Positions 8,978-16,951 of a stretch of DNA of 64,000 bases are shown here, piece after piece (within the stretch, counting starts at the first letter, position 1; the number at the start of each line of letters is the position of its first letter). This stretch comes from Roseiarcus sp963730555. GTDB taxonomy: Bacteria; Pseudomonadota; Alphaproteobacteria; Rhizobiales; Beijerinckiaceae. The stretch lies in contig CAVSSS010000011.1 in the NCBI GenBank assembly GCA_963730555.1, positions 1 through 64,000 of the forward strand. Reading direction: 5' to 3'. The notes under the pieces are model-generated. The model saw nothing but the letters and a program-made list of their open reading frames with translations, did no database searches and had not been told where the DNA came from. The position numbers and the translations under genes were made by a program.

Positions 8978-10769
8978 GGGTCTGATTAACTCTTGGTGCA
9001 AGCGACGCCAGGTGCGACGCTCCCGATGATGCTGGCGGGCTGGAGCCTTGCGAGGGTATGCGGCAGCAAGGGGCGATGAAAACATCGATTACATGGTCGC
9101 CCGCGGCAGGCATGAACGTCGTGAGGGTCGAACGGCGCGAACAAGCTTTGACAGTCACGTTGGACAGCCGGCAGCCGACCTTCTGCCCGGGATGCGGCGC
9201 ACGGTCCAAATCGCGCCACAGCACTTACTGGCGAACGCTCCGGGATCTATCCGCTCAAGGAGCGCCGGTCATTGTTAATGCCCGCCTCGGGCGCTGGAGG
9301 TGTCGAAACCAGCTGTGTGATCGGCGCATCTTCACCGAGCGCGTGCCGAGTCTTGCGGCGCCGTTCGCGCGCCGGACCGCCCGCCTGGCGGGAATCGTCC
9401 GGCTGCTTGGCCATAGCGCGGGCGGACGGCCCTCGGAGCGGCTGATGAGACGGCTCGGGATTCCGGTCAGCGACACGACGATCCTCGCCGGCCTGAGGAA
9501 GCACGCCAGGGCTCGGCCCGAAAGCAGCGCCGTGGCCGCCGTCCATGTGGCAGGCGTCGATGACTGGGCGTGGCGGAAGGGCTCCAACTACGGCACGATC
9601 ATCGTTGATCTGGAGCATCGTGTGGTGGTGGATGTGCTGGCGTATCCTTCGGCCGCGACCACGGCCAGTTGGTTCAGGGATCATCCGGAAGTGGAGATGG
9701 TCAGCCGCGATCGTGCTGGCCTCTATGCGGAGGCCGCGCGTGAGGGCGCGCCGCAGGCGAGGCAGGTCGCCGATCGCTTTCATCTGCTGCAGAACTTCCG
9801 CGAGATCGTCGAGCGCCAGCTTGGCGGCTATGAAGCGGCGATCCGAGATACTCGGATCCATACCAGCGACAATCATGCGGCGTCGCTGCTTCCCGAACGG
9901 TTGGATCGTCCTTCTGACGCGGTCGCTCAGACGCGCTTGATACGCCGCGAACGCCAAGCTGTCCGACAACAGGTCTTCGACGAGATCAGGGCCCTTTTTG
10001 AAGGGGGCAGTTCCATCGGCGAGATCGCCCGCAAACTCGCTCTCGGCCGCCCACGGGTCGAAAGGTGGGTCCGTCGCATCGATTTGCCGGACCGCAACAC
10101 AATGACGTCAACCCCTTCCACCCCGGCGTATTTCGGCGTTCTGCTGGAACGGCGGTGGGCCGAAGGCATTACCAAAGTCCGGCACTTGTTCGCCGAGATA
10201 CGCCATCGTGGCTATACCGGGTCCTTCAGTCATTGGCGCGTTTCCTTGCACCCTGGCGCAGCGGCGAGCCTTCTCTCGAGGGTGACGAGCAGGAGGAGCT
10301 AGCCCCGGTCCGTGTGCGAACGCTGGATCCAATGACCGGTCGGGTGATCTCGCCGCTGACCGCGGCGGCGCTTTGCGTCAAACCCCGTGGCCAGATGACC
10401 GCCCGGCAAGCCGCCAACGTCGACGCGCTGAAAGCCGCATCCGCCGAGTTCACAGCGATGCGGAGCCTGGCGATGCGGTTTCGAGGCCTGCTTCGCGGTG
10501 GAACGGCGGAGGGGTTGGACGCTTGGCTGATCGATGCGCGCGCGTCTGGGATCTACGCGATGCAGCGTTTTGCGAAGACGATACGCCAAGACCTGGAGGC
10601 GGTGCGCAACGCTATGTCGGAGCCCTGGAGCAACGGGCAGACCGAAGGACAGATCAACAGACTGAAGACCCTCAAGCGAGCCATGTATGGCCGCGCCGGT
10701 GTTGCGTTGCTCCGCGCTCGGATGATGCCGTTCTAAGAAAGCGATTTGCACCAAGAGTCAATCAGACCC
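8978..10769. mobile_element. ISL3-family insertion sequence with 8-bp target duplication
   Basis: The inverted repeats read GGGTCTGATTAACTCTTGG on the left (8978) and, on the opposite strand at the right end (10769), GGGTCTGATTGACTCTTGG, both followed by TGCAA. The element is flanked on both sides by TCTTGGCT (8970-8977 and 10770-10777), an exact 8-bp duplication as expected for ISL3. The 1.79-kb body holds a single transposase reading that is broken by one missing base. Perfect flanks suggest a fairly recent insertion. Confidence 0.92.
9058..10736 (+). pseudogene. ISL3-family transposase, frameshifted
   Basis: The N-terminal part carries the zinc-finger typical of ISL3 (FCPGCGARSKS, then CRNQLCDRRIF), followed by VAGVDDWAWRKGSNYGT with the first catalytic Asp, VSRDRAGLYAEAAREGAP with the second, and a long C-terminal domain ending in NGQTEGQINRLKTLKRAMYG with the Glu. 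The frame is lost near 10234. The expected reading SHLARFLAPWRSGEPSLEG needs one more T (CATTGG should be CATTTGG), and the second half continues in the next frame. An ATG at 9076 may be the real start. As written the protein is split; a read error is possible. Confidence 0.85.
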
Positions 10770-10872
10770 TCTTGGCTTGAGAATATGGAACTTTGCGGCA
10801 GGGAAGCCACTTAACTTGAGAATATATACCCGAGAAAATTCTCACGTTGGATGGCTTTTTCTGTTTGAACCG

Positions 10873-10889
10873 CTCCGGCTTTGCCGGAG
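10873..10889 (-). terminator. hairpin beyond the IS3 remnant
   Basis: CTCCGGC, loop TTT, GCCGGAG: a perfect seven-base stem lying just after the stop of the leftward IS3 integrase remnant. It could be a terminator or part of the element's end. Confidence 0.35.
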
Positions 10890-10904
10890 GCCATTTTGTT
10901 TGAG

Positions 10905-11145
10905 TCACGCGGCCATGGCTTTGTGGTTCAGCATGGCGAAGTAGCGTTCCTCTGCTTCAGCCGGCGGGATGAAGCCGATGGGCTCCAGAAGCCGGCGATT
11001 GTTAAACCAGTCCACCCAGTCGAGGGTCGCGAACTCGACGGCCTCGAAGTTGCGCCACGGGCCTCGCCGATGGATGACCTCAGCCTTGTAGAGGCCGTTG
11101 ATCGTTTCGGCGACGGCGTTGTCGTAAGAGTCGCCGACGCTGTCA
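10905..11145 (-). pseudogene. IS3-family transposase (OrfB) C-terminal remnant
   Basis: The leftward reading gives DSVGDSYDNAVAETINGLYK, then IHRRGPWRNFEAVEFATLDW, VDWFNNRRLLEPIG and a closing AEERYFAMLNHK before TGA. This is the last 80 or so residues of the IS3 DDE integrase, including the glutamate of AETINGLYK. Everything 5' of this is absent; the sequence to the right switches abruptly to other mobile-element debris near 11146. Non-functional. Confidence 0.85.
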
Positions 11146-11324
11146 ATCGGCTTACAAAACTGACCCCAGATCGGCGTCCAAGATTGACCCCCTATTGTCG
11201 CACTGACGGCAGCGCTTGCCCCGGCGGAGCTGGTCGGGGTTGCGCAGCCGGGGCGAGCGCGGTTCGGTGAAGAGCCGTCTGCTGGAGATCAGGCGCGGTT
11301 GCCGAAGCTGCTGGAGGCCTCCTC
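11146..11324. other. mobile-element debris without a recognisable gene
   Basis: This stretch holds repeated GACCCC words (ACTGACCCCAG, ATTGACCCCC) like the terminal repeats of insertion sequences. A matching GTGGACCCCGTTTTTGGGAC occurs at about 11481, on the far side of the small gene at 11325. No coding sequence is recognised. Confidence 0.4.
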
Positions 11325-11480
11325 GTGAAGGTTCCGGCGAACTGCCGACTGATCGACCGCTGGAGGATCGTGGAGGCGGACCTCTGGGACCGGGCTCACC
11401 TCGATCTCTGCGGCCCGGCGAGGCTGACGATCACCGCGCAAGGCGGCGACATGGCCTTCGGCGCCTTGGAGGCCGGCTGA
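11325..11480 (+). CDS. small protein, remnant-like, IS-associated
   Basis: From a GTG at 11325 a 51-residue reading contains CRLIDRWRIVEADLWDRAHL then DLCGPARLTI and GGDMAFGALEAG, ending in TGA. I recall similar short proteins (pattern RWRIVExxxWDxDxxDLVGPA) as conserved hypotheticals in proteobacteria, often beside transposases. The function is unknown and the last residues look trimmed. It sits between two copies of GACCCC-rich IS-end sequence, so it may be cargo or a leftover. Confidence 0.4.
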   Translation: MKVPANCRLIDRWRIVEADLWDRAHLDLCGPARLTITAQGGDMAFGALEAG

Positions 11481-11566
11481 AGTGGACCCCGTTTTTGGGA
11501 CCAGGGGTTAAGTTGGAGAACGGCCGCTCCGTTCGATAGACGCCGCTTGGAATCAAGCATCGCCAA

Positions 11567-11582
11567 CACCACAATTATGGTG
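11567..11582. promoter_or_regulatory. possible operator upstream of the Rrf2 gene
   Basis: CACCA, a six-base spacer, TGGTG forms a short inverted repeat about 80 bases before the Rrf2-family start. Rrf2 proteins often bind such sites in their own promoters. The arms are only five bases, so this is weak. Confidence 0.25.
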
Positions 11583-11663
11583 ATTGCATTATCATTAATG
11601 GCCGGTGCAATCTCTGCTATCGCTGGCGGCTAAGCGAGCTGCCGAATTCGTAGGAGGTAGGAT

Positions 11664-12119
11664 ATGAACTCCTTATTGTCGCGACGGAGCGTTCTCGCCA
11701 TCGCCGCCGTTGTCGATGTCGCGTTGCATTCGCGCTCGGCGCCGGTTGCGGCCAAATCTTTGGCCGCGCGTCACAAACTGCCCCCCCGTCACCTGGAGAC
11801 ATTGCTCCAGGGCCTGGTCCACGCCAAGATCCTCAAAGGCGTGCGCGGGCCGCGAGGCGGCTACGAGCTGGCGCGCGAGCGCCGGCGCATCACCGTAGGC
11901 GAGATCGTGCGCACCGCGATGTTGCTCAGCACCGCCGATCCGGACGATCTCGGCGCAAACTCGGTGCTGCTCGAGCGGGTGATTGATCCGGCCGTACGAC
12001 GGGCGGGCGAAACCTTTCTCGCCAATCTCAACTCGATAACCGTCGAACAGATGTGCGAGACGGCCGAGAAGACCCATGTCCTCGACGACGAGAAGGTCAG
12101 CGGCGATTTCGCTATCTAA
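11664..12119 (+). CDS. Rrf2-family transcriptional regulator
   Basis: 151 residues with an N-terminal winged helix: AVVDVALHSRSAPVAAKSLA, ARHKLPPRHLETLLQGLVHA and the wing GVRGPRGGYELARERRRITV. This is the IscR/NsrR/Rrf2 pattern. The three-cysteine cluster that holds an Fe-S centre in IscR is absent; the only cysteine is in QMCETAEK, so the protein is unlikely to sense through a cluster. GGAGG precedes the ATG by six bases. The target is unknown. A stem-loop follows at 12182. Confidence 0.88.
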   Translation: MNSLLSRRSVLAIAAVVDVALHSRSAPVAAKSLAARHKLPPRHLETLLQGLVHAKILKGVRGPRGGYELARERRRITVGEIVRTAMLLSTADPDDLGANSVLLERVIDPAVRRAGETFLANLNSITVEQMCETAEKTHVLDDEKVSGDFAI

Positions 12120-12181
12120 TAGCGCGACCTTCGCGAGCGGGACGCGTGCGAAGGCGAAATCGCATCTGCTTTTGGCAAAAA

Positions 12182-12209
12182 GTCCCGCGCAGGGGGATCC
12201 GCGCGGGAC
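12182..12209 (+). terminator. G/C hairpin downstream of the Rrf2 gene
   Basis: GTCCCGCGC and GCGCGGGAC pair perfectly over nine bases around a ten-base loop, about 60 bases after the Rrf2 stop. No T-tract follows. Confidence 0.45.
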
Positions 12210-12868
12210 GAAACAGCGCGCTTTAGGATTTGAATAAGCGCGCAATGTTGAAACTTAGTGGTGCTATTAATGTTCCTGAGAAGGCGCGCCACCTAAGGGC
12301 ACCATACAACGCGGCGCTCGTGTGACATGATACTTCACGCGTACGCGATGTCAATTGATAAAGAGAAGTCTGCCCGGTTCAACCGAATAAGGCGTCGAGT
12401 ACGGATGAGCGCATTCCCGACCTCCGAGCGATCGTCGCCGCGACAACGCTCCAATCCCTCACTAGGGAATTCGTCCGACGGACGGATTGCGTGCTACCCG
12501 GAATAGCAGTCTCGTCGGTCCGGAGGGCTGTCGGGGCCGGGCTCGCATCGGCGACATGGTGCACCCCGCCCATCCCCTGTGCCGAGTTCAGGGCGCTGAA
12601 CGGATGGGCGGATTTGGGAGTGGGGGAGTGCTTTGAGATGGACCGGACGACCAAGATGCCGAGAGCGCCTCTGTCGCCGCGGGGCGGTTGGATCACCGGC
12701 TGCGGGGACCTTCGATACTGCCTGTCTCGAGGACGGGAATGCGCCAAATAGTAGTCATTCCCGGCGGCGCGGCCAGCGGGTCAATCGACCCCTAAAAGCC
12801 GCTTTCGACCTACGGCTCTGGCTTTCCTCGAATTGAATCACTCTCTTTCACGAGGGCGATGTCTCCAG
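12210..12868. other. long intergenic stretch, no gene recognised
   Basis: About 660 bases with open frames on both strands but no recognisable protein, ribosome site or repeat. A leftward frame of 122 codons (12379-12747) has no family resemblance and is not called. Confidence 0.4.
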
Positions 12869-12956
12869 ATGACATGTGCCGATGTTTCGCGCCTGCTGCA
12901 TCTGATGGTTCAGGCGGTCTATTCCGATCGCGAGCTCTTCGTCCGTGAAGTCGTCC
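12869..12956 (+). pseudogene. htpG (Hsp90) 5' scrap
   Basis: The rightward frame reads ADVSRLLHLMVQAVYSDREL then FVREVVLK. This is the signature start of HtpG/Hsp90 (family pattern EVSRLLHLMVHSVYSxKDIFLRELISNA), and then similarity stops dead at the end of the convergent mandelate-racemase-like gene. Only about 30 codons survive, so it marks a rearrangement boundary. Confidence 0.6.
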
Positions 12957-14066
12957 TTAAACCAAGCCGACCTGGCTGGCTGCGATCGCCTTCTCATCCC
13001 ACTCGATGCCTACGCCCGGCGCCTCTGGGACGTGAACCTGCCCGTCGCGGATTTCGAAGTGCCGCTGCAAGACCGGATAGCTCCAATCCAGCCATTCCAG
13101 GAAGTGTGCGCTCTCCGCCACGCGCATGACATGCGCGCCGACCTCCGGATAGAAATGCGTCGATATGGGAATGCCGGCCGCGCCGGCGATCGCCGCCGAC
13201 CTCAAAAAACCGGTCACGCCGCCGATGCGCATGAAATCGGGCATGATGAGGTCACAGGCCTTCTTCTGCAACGCGAAGTGAACGTCGCGCGGCCCGTAGA
13301 AATTTTCGCCTATCTGGATCGGCGTCTTCAGTTCGGCGGTGAGCCGGGCGCAGCTGTCGAAATCGTCGTAGAGGACCGGTTCCTCGATCCAGACAAGGCC
13401 AAGATCGTCGATCATGTGGCAGCGCCGCAAGGCGTCGGCGAGATTGAGGGCCTGGTTGAAATCAACCATCAGGTCGATATCCTCGCCGATCGCATCTCGC
13501 ACCGCCTTTATGGTCGCGAGGTCCTCGCGTGCATCTGCGCGGCCCAGCCGAAGCTTCACGGCTCGGAATCCTCCGCCCCTCTCGTCGAGCAGTTCGACCG
13601 CCTCGGCGGCTGCGGATTCCGGCGACTGCAGCCACAATCCATTGCTGTTGTAGGCGTTCACGGGGCCGACCGAGCCGCCGAGCAGAACGCACAGCGGCAC
13701 GTCCGCTGCTTTGGCCAGCGCGTCCCAGGCCGCCATGTCGAGGCCGGCCACGGCGATCATCGACAAACCCTGATAGCCGACGAAATGAAGCGACTTGCGG
13801 GCCGTTTCGAAGAGATCGACCGGCGAAACACGCCGGCCTTTGAGCATCTCGCCAAAATCGAGCAGCGCCGGGATCAAGTACTTCATTGCTTTCGGCAGGT
13901 AGGGTTTGAGGTAGCTCCTGCCGACAACACCCTCTTCGGTAAAGAGGTCGATGAGAATGATGGGCAAATGGGTCATGGCGCCGATACACGCGACTGCTGG
14001 CCGGGTCAGCTTACAGATGACGGGTCGCGCCTTGATTTCCTTGAAAGTCAATGATGCCAACGCCAC
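12957..14066 (-). CDS. mandelate-racemase-like enolase-superfamily enzyme
   Basis: 369 residues starting at GTG 14066, with AAGGAGGT six bases upstream. The N-terminal cap is followed by the barrel motifs of the mandelate racemase subgroup: IAVAGLDMAAWDALAK, FRAVKLRLG, DLMVDFNQAL (metal Asp), VWIEEPVL (metal Glu), IQIGENFYGP (metal Glu), the MPDFMRIGG and STHFYPEVGAH dyad (Asp-His) and HFLEWLDW. In Pseudomonas mandelate racemase the two lysines of the KxK motif are Lys164 and Lys166; here the second position is Arg (KLR). The enzyme may therefore be a sugar-acid dehydratase or a one-sided catalyst rather than a true racemase. It lies directly downstream of a 2-oxo-acid decarboxylase. Confidence 0.82.
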   Translation of the reverse strand: MALASLTFKEIKARPVICKLTRPAVACIGAMTHLPIILIDLFTEEGVVGRSYLKPYLPKAMKYLIPALLDFGEMLKGRRVSPVDLFETARKSLHFVGYQGLSMIAVAGLDMAAWDALAKAADVPLCVLLGGSVGPVNAYNSNGLWLQSPESAAAEAVELLDERGGGFRAVKLRLGRADAREDLATIKAVRDAIGEDIDLMVDFNQALNLADALRRCHMIDDLGLVWIEEPVLYDDFDSCARLTAELKTPIQIGENFYGPRDVHFALQKKACDLIMPDFMRIGGVTGFLRSAAIAGAAGIPISTHFYPEVGAHVMRVAESAHFLEWLDWSYPVLQRHFEIRDGQVHVPEAPGVGIEWDEKAIAASQVGLV

Positions 14067-14190
14067 GTCGACCTCCTTCGAGATCCGTGCCCGCCAGACC
14101 TACGCGGGATTTTGGCCTGTCTCGCCAGATCGTGACCGGGGTATTTGGGACGATTGCCTTCCGATGAGGCCTACAACGCGAGCTGCCACG

Positions 14191-15888
14191 TTAGGGCGTG
14201 TCGCCGTACATGGTTGCCAGCCGGTCATGAGCGAAGGCGAGGATGGGCGGCATGTCCATTCGTTCGCCTACAACCTCGATATAGGCGCCGGATTTGCTTT
14301 CACCGGCGGCTTTCATCGCCGCGTCGAGTTCGCCGAGCGTTGTGACCCGCGCGGCGAACCATTCGGCGCATCCAAGCGTGCGCGGCAATTCCGCATATCG
14401 CCAGTGCGCGAGGTCGTTGTAGGACCAGTCGGGATTTTCCTCGAGCGCCCGTTCGATCAGATAGCCGTCGTTGTTGAGAACAAAGACGATGACATTGGCG
14501 CCGAACCTCCCCATGCTGCCGATCTCGTTCGCCGTAAGTTGGTGGGAGCCCTCCCCGGTAATGAGGATTGTGCGCCGGCTCGGATCGGCGAGCGCAACGC
14601 CGAAGGCGGCGGGCGTCGCCCATCCGATCGACCCCCACAAGACCTGCGCCTCGACCCGGACCCCGTCGGCGAGCGGCACGGGCGTCAAGCCGAGAGTGGA
14701 GCTGCCAGTTTCGAGAACGACCGTATCTCCCTCGCGGATAAAGCCGGCGTAGCGCGAATAGAGCGCGTCCATCGTGATCCTGTCCGATGGCTTGCCGGCG
14801 ATCGGCGGCTGCGCGCCCTCGGCCGTTCGACGAAATCTACGGGCAGGAGACTTCAGCTCCGCGAGCTCCACGAGCATGTCGCGCAGGCGGACGCTGGTGA
14901 TCACTTTCTCGCCCATCCGGACGTCGTTGAGACCGATCGTGACGAACCGCGCCGGATCGAGTTTTGCCGAGTAGGCGGCGGTGGTGATGTCGTTGAGATT
15001 GACACCGCCGAGATCGAGCACGACGTCGGCGCCTTCCACGATCTCGCGGGCGCTCTGCGCCGACATCGCGCCGGCATAGAGGCCGGCGTATTGTGGGTGA
15101 CTTTCGTCGACCAGGCACTTCTCCATCACCATCGTCGCAAAAGGACAGCCCAGAGCTTCGATGGCGTCTCGCAACTGATTTTGCAACCCAAGGCGCGCTA
15201 TGGTGAAGGCTGGCAAGACGACAACCGACTTCGCGCCCTTCAGCCGCTCGCTTATGGCGACGACCGCCTTTTTCAGCGCCGCCTCGTTCGACTTGAGAGT
15301 CAGCGGGCTCACATCAACGGGCGAGACTGGCGCCAGCGCATGGTCGGACGGAACGAGGATATAGGCGGGCTGATTGTTGCGCCGCGCCTCCGCGATCACA
15401 CGCTCCATCTCGATGACGCAGTTATCCGGATTGATGACGGCGGAGCAGCAGGCCGCCGCGGCTGAAAGGCCGACGAAATTGCCGAAATTGCCGTCGCCAA
15501 GGGTGTGGTGTGAAATCTTGTTCAAGCGCTGGTTCTGATAGGATGGCATGCCGACAATATGAAAGACCAGCGAGCGCTCGGCTTTCGCGCCCATCACGCC
15601 ATTCAGCGCCGACAATTCGCCGACCCCGTAGGTGGTCGCGAGCATTCCCGCGCCTCGTATGCGGGCATAGCCGTCGGCGGCGTACGCCGCGTTCAACTCG
15701 TTGGCGCAGCCGATCCATTTGACCTTTTGGCTGCTCTCGATCGCGTTGCATATCGGGAACAAATAGTCCCCAGCGACGCCGAAGCAATGCGCGACCCCCT
15801 CGTCGGCAAAGCGTTGGACAATGTAGTCGGCTACGCTCACGGCCTGCATCTTTTTCACCGTCGACGTCTCGAGCGAGCGTTCTGTCAC
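14191..15888 (-). CDS. thiamine-diphosphate 2-oxo-acid decarboxylase (pyruvate/indolepyruvate decarboxylase type)
   Basis: 565 residues from GTG 15888, which has AAGGAGG five bases upstream; a longer frame to 15921 lacks such a site. The Pyr domain shows VAHCFGVAGDYLFPICNAIE, the cofactor-activating Glu in GCANELNAAYAADGYAR, and the double histidine of decarboxylases in KISHHTLGDGNFGNF. The PP domain has TGEGSHQLTANEIGSM and VLNNDGYLIERALEENPDW for Mg-ThDP binding. The HH motif favours the pyruvate/indolepyruvate/phenylpyruvate decarboxylase branch over benzoylformate decarboxylase. With the downstream mandelate-racemase-like enzyme it could form a short aromatic or branched oxo-acid route giving aldehydes; that coupling is inference. 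Confidence 0.85.
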   Translation of the reverse strand: MTERSLETSTVKKMQAVSVADYIVQRFADEGVAHCFGVAGDYLFPICNAIESSQKVKWIGCANELNAAYAADGYARIRGAGMLATTYGVGELSALNGVMGAKAERSLVFHIVGMPSYQNQRLNKISHHTLGDGNFGNFVGLSAAAACCSAVINPDNCVIEMERVIAEARRNNQPAYILVPSDHALAPVSPVDVSPLTLKSNEAALKKAVVAISERLKGAKSVVVLPAFTIARLGLQNQLRDAIEALGCPFATMVMEKCLVDESHPQYAGLYAGAMSAQSAREIVEGADVVLDLGGVNLNDITTAAYSAKLDPARFVTIGLNDVRMGEKVITSVRLRDMLVELAELKSPARRFRRTAEGAQPPIAGKPSDRITMDALYSRYAGFIREGDTVVLETGSSTLGLTPVPLADGVRVEAQVLWGSIGWATPAAFGVALADPSRRTILITGEGSHQLTANEIGSMGRFGANVIVFVLNNDGYLIERALEENPDWSYNDLAHWRYAELPRTLGCAEWFAARVTTLGELDAAMKAAGESKSGAYIEVVGERMDMPPILAFAHDRLATMYGDTP

Positions 15889-15987
15889 GGCAACCTCCTT
15901 GTCGGCTGGACTTTTTCGCACTCCGCCACGCCCGAGTCGTCATACCAGCAGGAGGCCTCCGCTGGGCCGGACGCTAGCGGCCTAGCA

Positions 15988-16416
15988 TCACTTCTCGCTT
16001 CCGGAGCGACTGACGCTGTCGCGCAGCTCGGTCAAGCTCGCCCGCAATCTTTCCTGAATGATCGTCGTGGCCTCGGTTGTCGTTTTCTTGGTTAGCTCGG
16101 CGACGTCGCGTGTGTTCTGCATCGTGAGTTCGAACGCCCTTTTCGCGTAATCCTTCTGCATGGCGAGCGTGGCTTGCGGATCTGCCACCGGATGAAAGTC
16201 CCGCACCATCGCCGACGTTTCCTTAAACGCCGCCTCTATGATCTCGCGCTGCTTGTCCGCAAGCGCCTTGGCGCCTTCCCCTGCTGCTTGAGCGGAACGC
16301 CCGAGCGCATCGATGTTCTTGAGCTGTATATCGACCAGTTTGTCGACATCGACCTTGGGCAAGCCAAGGCGAGCGCCGAAGGCTTTTATCTGGTCCATAA
16401 ATGATTCTGTGGTCAT
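15988..16416 (-). CDS. phasin-family PHA granule protein
   Basis: 142 residues, rich in Ala, Gln and Lys, with no Cys and long amphipathic helices. It opens with ESFMDQIKAFGARLGLPKVD, followed by VDKLVDIQLKNIDALGRSAQ and KALADKQREIIEAAFKETSA, matching the phasin pattern. Such proteins coat polyhydroxyalkanoate granules and control their number and size. The gene is the last of the leftward run acyl-CoA ligase, PHA synthase, depolymerase, hydratase, which supports the assignment. A GA-rich ribosome site precedes the ATG. No frameshift. Confidence 0.85.
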   Translation of the reverse strand: MTTESFMDQIKAFGARLGLPKVDVDKLVDIQLKNIDALGRSAQAAGEGAKALADKQREIIEAAFKETSAMVRDFHPVADPQATLAMQKDYAKRAFELTMQNTRDVAELTKKTTTEATTIIQERLRASLTELRDSVSRSGSEK

Positions 16417-16441
16417 CTCTTCCTCCTCATGTTCCCGCGTC

Positions 16442-16912
16442 TCAGACAGATTTGCGGGGTGTTATCAGCGCCAGCAACTCAGCGATAAGCGCCGGCTTGT
16501 CCGAGCCTTCGATCTCAAGGGTGTTGCTCGTCTTCAGCAGCACCCCTCCGCTTTTCTGCTCAACATTGACGAGTGCGACGCGTAGCCGTACCCGGTCGCC
16601 GGCCTTGACCGGCACAAGGAAGCGGACCTTGTCCAGGCCATAGTTGAATGCGGCGCCGGCGTCGGTCGGAACAGCCCCAATCTCCATTTGCAGCGGCGCA
16701 ACAAGCGCTAGGGTCAGGTAGCCATGTGCGATGGGCGCCCGATAGGGACTTTCGCGTTTTGCGCGCGCCACATCGACGTGGATCCATTGGCGGTCGCCGC
16801 TGCATTCGACGAACTGGTTGATCCGCGACTGATCCACCGTAACCCAGCTCGACACGCCCAGTTCCTTCCCAACGTGTTGAGCGATTCCGGAAAGAGTGAA
16901 TTCAGTCATCAC
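16442..16912 (-). CDS. MaoC-family (R)-specific enoyl-CoA hydratase
   Basis: 156 residues in the hot-dog fold. The hydratase-2 motif is visible: FVECSGDRQWIHVDVARAKR with the catalytic Asp and His, then SPYRAPIAHGYLTLAL. The C-terminal strand block is FLVPVKAGDRVRLRVALVN. Enzymes of this type (PhaJ class) turn trans-2-enoyl-CoA from beta-oxidation into (R)-3-hydroxyacyl-CoA, the PHA synthase substrate. The gene sits 25 bases upstream of phasin and 39 bases downstream of the depolymerase, so a PHA supply role is likely although the chain-length preference cannot be read. Confidence 0.82.
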   Translation of the reverse strand: MMTEFTLSGIAQHVGKELGVSSWVTVDQSRINQFVECSGDRQWIHVDVARAKRESPYRAPIAHGYLTLALVAPLQMEIGAVPTDAGAAFNYGLDKVRFLVPVKAGDRVRLRVALVNVEQKSGGVLLKTSNTLEIEGSDKPALIAELLALITPRKSV

Positions 16913-16951
16913 CGATCCTCCGGTTCAGCGTTTGGGCCATGCACGCCTCTC

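Noticed and set aside
12379..12747. leftward open frame of 122 codons
   Set aside because: No ribosome site, no family resemblance, and a composition like non-coding GC-rich sequence.
14191..15465. 504-codon rightward frame opposite the ThDP decarboxylase
   Set aside because: Shadow frame with Arg/His-rich composition and no domain; the leftward gene has all ThDP motifs.
14191..15888. benzoylformate decarboxylase (completing a mandelate pathway)
   Set aside because: The double-His motif KISHHTLGDGNF is that of pyruvate/indolepyruvate decarboxylases, not of benzoylformate decarboxylase, so the more specific name was not used.
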